From contig CM063106.1 in the NCBI GenBank assembly GCA_031841125.1, positions 72,280,101-72,344,100 of the forward strand: a stretch of DNA of 64,000 nt, written 5' to 3'. The stretch comes from Acanthococcus lagerstroemiae (taxonomy: Eukaryota; Arthropoda; Insecta; Hemiptera; Eriococcidae). Under the pieces are notes generated by a model. It worked only from the letters and a program-made list of their open reading frames with translations. It had not been told where the DNA came from and searched no databases. The translations under genes were made by a program, and so were the position numbers. The stretch's first letter is position 1; each line of letters starts with the position of its first letter. This document shows, piece by piece, positions 58,046-64,000 of the stretch.

Positions 58046-61000
58046 AATGTATTGGGAGTAGGAAGTGGGTGACCGAAACATACATATTGGTCTCCTCAGT
58101 TAAAGCCCATCAATAAAAGGCAATATTCCATGCCCTCGCATTGATTCTGTCACTACCGTGCAATAAATGTGATAAGCACTGCAAGGAGGAGGCTGCGGGG
58201 TCGAATGATTTTCTAAAAATATTAATGGCAGCTTTATAATCGTCATAAACGTGGTATACTGTTATCGTATCATCATTATTCAACACTACGACTTTTGAAT
58301 ATATATACACCAGTTCGTGTAATAACGGAAACCTTTCACGTACACACGCGCATGTCAGAAAGATATAAGCGACACGACTGGACCTATACGTATAAATACG
58401 ACCAATCTGGCAATATAGGTTGCTAAATTTCAATAAACAAATTCATTAATAATGGTCGCATATTGCGAGATTATTCTCTAATTTCCATAATTCGCCCATC
58501 ACTCTGGAAATGAGTAATTCAGTAAACCTACGACGAGACGTTAACCATGCGGCCATCTTACTCGAGCCGGTATTCTTACTGGATAAAGTTTTCAAGACAT
58601 TCGCTTTTATACTCGTCTCTGAATTATTACGTCCGTGATACAACACAGACAATTATTCAGCTTCGTGAGCAGCATTGTCAAAGTCCATATTCATGTTAGC
58701 CAATTTCGTTTGCCATCCGCAAAATGTAGGCTGTACACTTGTTGGGCCGCGCGGAGTCAGCGAATTCTGCCCGTCTCTAATTTTCTAGCATTTTTCTCGT
58801 TACAAACAGTAGTACCGTTTGATTCCTTAAGAGGAGAAAAAACGGGATTTAAATTTTCAACATTATGATAATCCCGTTTGCTGAGCAACTCTTACAATAA
58901 CATAATCTGCCGCACTGAACACGAGAAGATGAAATTCAATAACATAATTTATGGAGATTCCAGTCGGCTTCTTTAACATGATAATAGCAGTATAAATGTC
59001 TCAGCCACGGCAAAAGAAAAATAAACCTTTGTTAAATGTGTATTTTACAAATACCATTCAGACTGAATACATTAGAAGACGATTTGTTAAGTGTTTTTAT
59101 CTATCAACACTTGTTCTCTCTTGCATGTTTCGTATGAAAGGAAAAAAAAATCGATTCTTCTGTACACTGGCTGTAAAAATTCGAAAATACCAAAAAGGTT
59201 AAGAACCGTGAAGACGTGATGGCGTAGCAGGTGAACAACGTACAGCATGAACGCGGGGCGAACTTTTCGAAAAAGTATACCTCAAAATTGCCTCCATTTA
59301 GAAGGCCAACGCGAATAAAATTTAATTACAACGAAGATTGCCAGTGGAGAAATAAACAAAGGATCGACCGAGATACATAGAACTTTGCTTCCGTTCACGA
59401 TATCCGAATAAGGAAGGCAAGAGATGAGCAAATGCTGAGAAACTTTTAACGTTGTTTGACTTTTCGGTTCGAGAGTCCAAATTTAAGCGCATACTTCCTC
59501 TTTAAAAGTTCATAAAAGAGAAAACCCGAGCTGGGAATGTACAAGGGTCTCGTATTTCTTCGAGTAAATATCGCAGGTATGGGCTTATTTTTGATTTCGC
59601 GTTTTCATAAAAATAACACCTCCCTCCCACTTGAAACATTCCGAAGTTGTTTATACAGCAATGATAAAAGAAAGAAAAGAAAAAAAGGAAGAAAAAAGAG
59701 GAAAGAAACATCTGTAGGTCGGATTTAAATCCGTGATCGCTTTCATTCTAATATTTCATGTTTCCATGCAGTCAAAGGAAGGAAGTAATTCTATTTTACG
59801 CGCGACTGTGTCATAAAAACGTGTATTAAATAGCTCGATACCTGTTCAACTCTGGGAGGCCGAACACCTTTAAAGGAAGCGATACATAGTAAGAAAACTT
59901 ATAGAATACCTGATATCGGGCTACCTTTTTAAACGCGGTCACATTGATCACGATTCATATTCATTCGGTTTTAGGGTGGCTTCGCATTTCACAATCAATG
60001 AGGCTAGCAGGTTATATACCCCCGGAGAAATTAAAGATATTTTAGTAGGACTAAAAAAAAATTTAAAAAACTCGAACATAGAAAGGGGAAGTTTACGAAT
60101 CATGTCTGCTGAATAGCGGATTCTGTCGGGGTGAATATAGTTGAACAGAACCGAAAGACCGAGAAAGGGTGAATACGGAAATTAAAAATGAAACCAGTCG
60201 AAAACATTGATGATTGAAGTTCTTGCAACCAGAAGATAATAAACGACGTTTGAACGTGTTTTTTCTTTTGTAAAATTATTTAAGGTCATTAATTTCGAAA
60301 CGTCTTCGATTACAACTGTACCTACTACTTGACAAGTGCACGTTAAAAATAGATAGATGGGATTCGAATTCGTAAACGAAAAAACACCAAATGAAATCGG
60401 GATACCTATTTTCGTAAGAACGCATTTTTTATGAGTTTACAAAATGAATCGAATGAAATGCGTAACATTTATAAACAAGTTGCCAACAAGACGATCAGTA
60501 GTTTCGGGAAAGATATTTTACGCGTATCGACCTCAGTATCGTCGGTTAGTTCTGATTTTAGTGGTTGTCAGGAATAATCGTCTCACAAAATTATGTAAAT
60601 TACCTAAATGTAACGTACACATAGGTTACCTATAATAAAGTAATCCTAATTTATAGAAGTTAACTGCTTTATTTAGATTTCCGAAAACTCGAAAGTCTGC
60701 CTGTTTAATTTTTTCAATCGAATGCCAAAAGTACAAATACGAACAAAAGCTGAAGCATTTAGGATGTTTTATCGTTATTGTAAAGTACTACACCTGAGGC
60801 AATACAATGTTGACTATCAGGGAAAATCGAAAAATCTATTTTCTGTGAGCTTAAATTAATACCTCTGATAATTAAGATCATCGCTTAAGGTCATCATGAC
60901 CGAGAGTCAGCGAACTGGGGTAATATCGGACAACGGTGGTAATATCGGTCACTCATGACTTGTTTCCTGGTAACGATACTAGCGCTCCTATACAAGTTGT

Positions 61001-61300
61001 AAGTTATTGCTGATATTCGCGTATACACGCAAAAGAGTCGCTCCAGGTGACTGTTACCGAAAACATATACTATTCACTGATTGGTGGGTTTGGACGAAAA
61101 AAAGACATGGGAGCATGATGATAAAAAAAGTTATCCAAAGAATCCAAAATTATAAGCTCATCTGATAGGAAATGAAAAGGGCTACCACTTTAGTTCTTAG
61201 CATTATGGTGTAATCTGTAATGTACACGTGTCATGTTTTCGTCTTCGACATTAGCGCTCCTACTGGAACTTGTATACGCGATATACCACCAGTCTCCGAT
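58046..61300. other. No gene recognised
   Basis: Mostly unique AT-rich sequence. 60900-61310 has two copies of TAGCGCTCCTA.....ACTTGTA (about 60981 and 61251). A GAAAAGAAAAAAAGG purine tract lies near 59670-59700. No domain-bearing frame. Confidence 0.45.
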
Positions 61301-61500
61301 CAGGGCTGCGAAATTTAAAACAACGAAAAAAACCAAAACATATTTTAAACAAAAAAAAACGTTTTGAACGTTTTTAAGCGTTTTAAACGTGTTTTATTAT
61401 TGTTAATTTTAAACAAAAAAAAAACAAGTTTTTCAAAAGAAATTTTATTACTTCGAAGCTACATTTTGAACATTTAAAAAGATAACTAATTCAAAACAAG

Positions 61501-61662
61501 CAGCTAAAGTCTGGTCCAGTTAGGAAACATAATTTTTTCACGGCGCTGATAACGTATCCTCGAAGCTCGAACTCCTCTTTCCCCTCCAACTTCAAAATAC
61601 CAATATATCGATGTGTATTGCGGGTAGCCAGTTATGTTCCTTAACTGGACTAGACTTTAGCT
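61501..61662. mobile_element. 162 bp foldback MITE
   Basis: Left arm CAGCTAAAGTCTGGTCCAGT and the complement of the right arm CAGCTAAAGTCTAGTCCAGT, both continuing to AACATAA. The arms match at about 29 of 32 bases. Target duplication unclear. Confidence 0.8.
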
Positions 61663-61710
61663 GCTGGAAGAGGGTCGGCTTTGGACTGAAAAATTAAAGA
61701 CGAGTTGGAC

Positions 61711-61949
61711 GCTGTTAAGCGTAAGGGAACTAACCGGCAAAATTTATTTTTTGAGAACACGTGATTTGAGGTTCAAGAGCCATGTAGAAACTATATGACA
61801 TCGTTTACTGATAAGCTTTTTTCAACGTGAGTACATATATCTGAATCGCGGGCCCAATTTTGAAAAATTCTACATTTTACACTCTTTCCAACGATACTAA
61901 TAACTCATTTTGTTCACAAATGTTGTTTGGTACCCTTACGCTTAACAGT
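61711..61949. mobile_element. ~240 bp foldback MITE, adjacent to the previous one
   Basis: Left CTGTTAAGCGTAAGGGAAC and the complement of right GACTGTTAAGCGTAAGGGTA are inverted repeats of about 20 bp. No coding capacity. Only about 50 bp separates it from the 61501-61662 element. Confidence 0.7.
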
Positions 61950-61954
61950 CTCCA

Positions 61955-64000
61955 AGGGGGGTGAATGTTCAAAAATATATCCAAAAATGCAAAAATTCAG
62001 AAAATTTGATAAAATAAGCTCCAAATATGCTTCTAAAATACCAAATATGCAATTATATTGAAATATGCAAACATACGGAATTTCAGATAGGGCTCATTTC
62101 ACTCAGAATTTCATGTTTCGCAAAGATATCTTCAAAATGTTTGATTTGATTCACAGATGAGTAAAAGCTAAGTGGACAGTGGACAAACTAGAGGAAATTT
62201 TACTGCATTGAAATAACACGAAAACCCTTAAGAAAATACTCAAATTTTACTGGAATCATGAAAACTTGGGTTAAACACAAAAATTTTCGAAGTTGACAAT
62301 CTTGGTCGGCAACATATGATGCAAGAAAACTTTAAGCCCTATTCTCATAAGTTGTGTATTTCTTCACTGCTGCAAATCATCCTATTTTCTTTACAAGCGC
62401 CGTATAAGACCTTCAAGTTTCTCCCCCACACCCGGTACTTCGAGGACTTTTTCAGATTACGGAGTGTCCATTGGTCAAGCAAATTCGAATATTTCAAAGC
62501 GTTTGGTAAGTCCTAATTCACCTACCTATATGCAGTATTAAAGTCTTTTAAAAATTTGAAGCAAGAAACACGAGAACTTTTGGCCAAATTTCCACCAATT
62601 ATTTATAAATGTTGTTTATAACTCAAGTCCCTTTAAATAATAACTTCTTTCGGCACTCGGCTGCTCTTTGATAGTCTCCTTCCGAAAAATAATGATAAAT
62701 TACCGTGTCTCTCTATTATAGTTTCCACACTATATATGGAAATTAACGAATTAAAAATTCATTAATCGAAATTCGCAAACACAAATTCACTATAACTGCT
62801 GGAAAACCGCTAACCCAAAATCTACAAATTAGAAAATACACAGACCACGTACGGATATTCAGAAGTCATAAATCACCTACTGCGGCACTCACCAATACTT
62901 CATCTCGGCCGAAAAAATTTACTTTACGCTCAATATCACCTCCAAGTAATTTAATTAAATACCTTACTGTTCATAAAGATTGTCAGCCAATTCCAATTCC
63001 AAAACACCATGCGCCATCAACTGAGTATTCACTGGACTATACAAGAACATGTGTAAATGAGTTATTGCCCAGTTCCAAAACAGGAACCCGGAATACTGGT
63101 CCTAATTTATTGATTGTGAATTCCATTTCTCGAATCAGACTTTTTTACCTATATCGAGGCACCGGTTTCCCATTTCAAATTTGATAGATCTCCCTTTCTT
63201 CTTCGGGGAGCTCGGAATTCATAAAGCTAGTAATAACCCCGACGAGCGTGAATATAAAGCTTTGAAAAATCGCCACTGCACTGTTCGGTTTGGTACAATG
63301 TTAAAATTTATCGCTTTACTAGAAAATAATATCACTCTATGTACGAGACCAGTATTCATTAAATCGTCCGGAATAGCGACAGGTCGCTATATAAAAATTA
63401 GAAAACGATGATTAATGACCAGCGGAGCAAAATTGTAGGTGTCACCTTGATACGAATCGCCGGACGTAGGATCTAACACGGAACAGAAATAAAGCGAACC
63501 TTGGCAAGGCAGAAATGTCCCAGAAATAATGGTAGAGTTGAATCTGTAACTTTCGAATACAAACGCGTAGCGTATACGGTATTTTTCACACTCAAAGTAA
63601 AGAAGGCTAATATTACACCTCAAAAAGCCCGTAGCATGGAGGAGCCGCAAATGGGGTATTATCTCTCTGAACAGTTTATCATTCCCTCTAGCACAAAAAC
63701 CTAGACCTCTTTTTTGCTTTTTGGACATGAAACTTGCAGTTTTATCCCAAATGCCACTACTCGTGGAAAGTAGGTTACCGCCCCTTAAGAAGTGGTCAAG
63801 CTACACATCATAGTACAGGTATGTGACGAAAAGCAATGTGAGCCGAGCACTTATCTCGTGGATTTTCAGAATATAGGGGCCACACGAGCGTAGATGGGGC
63901 GAGGGACGCGTTCCCTTACTTCATTGAAAATCCCTCAGTTAAAAAATTCAGAGTAAAGTTGAAAATTTTTAAAAAGTTTTCAATAAATAAAATATGCGAA
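61955..64000. other. No gene recognised
   Basis: Unique AT-rich sequence to the end of the window. Several 60-110 codon frames have no recognised domain. Confidence 0.5.

Overview
This 64 kb window is AT-rich, repeat-dense animal DNA, most likely from an insect or another arthropod. The evidence is: no operons, ribosome binding sites or dense coding; several kinds of RTE-type LINE; a Ty3/gypsy LTR element; a pogo/Tigger element; a tRNA-derived SINE; and many short inverted-repeat elements (MITEs) with 2, 4, 5 or 8 bp target duplications. The species cannot be fixed from the sequence alone. I found no intact host protein-coding gene. Nearly every longer open frame is either a decayed transposon protein or a chance frame inside a repeat. 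The window therefore looks like intergenic or intronic, heterochromatin-like sequence.

Layout. 0-7.5 kb: a foldback element interrupted by a Tigger element (2.1-3.2 kb), a MITE broken by several insertions, and a tRNA-derived SINE (4.85-5.07 kb). 7.9-19.4 kb: the main structure, a tandem pair of segments (about 4.9 and 6.3 kb). Each holds a degenerate satellite of about 109 bp, a dead RTE LINE on the minus strand and a 250 bp MITE. The 3' end of the LINE is flipped in the left copy. 19.4-26.7 kb: dispersed repeats, a long AT microsatellite, and a three-level nest of DNA elements (25.1-26.6 kb). 28.8-31.1 kb: a TA-flanked inverted-repeat element, a second foldback element (the uninterrupted counterpart of the one at 2.1 kb) and a GC-richer LTR. 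32.1-35.3 kb: a plus-strand RTE LINE interrupted twice. 37-42.3 kb: hAT-like MITEs and a 1.3 kb internally deleted gypsy element with both LTRs. 45.7-54.2 kb: several MITEs, degenerate tandem repeats and a diverged LTR. 55-58 kb: 3' ends of three further LINEs. 61.5-62 kb: two adjacent foldback elements.

The sequences do not act together as a pathway. They record successive insertions. Three events have an uninterrupted reference or a perfect target duplication inside the window: Tigger into the foldback element, the SINE into a MITE, and a hAT MITE into the LINE reverse transcriptase. No CRISPR, defence or biosynthetic system is present.
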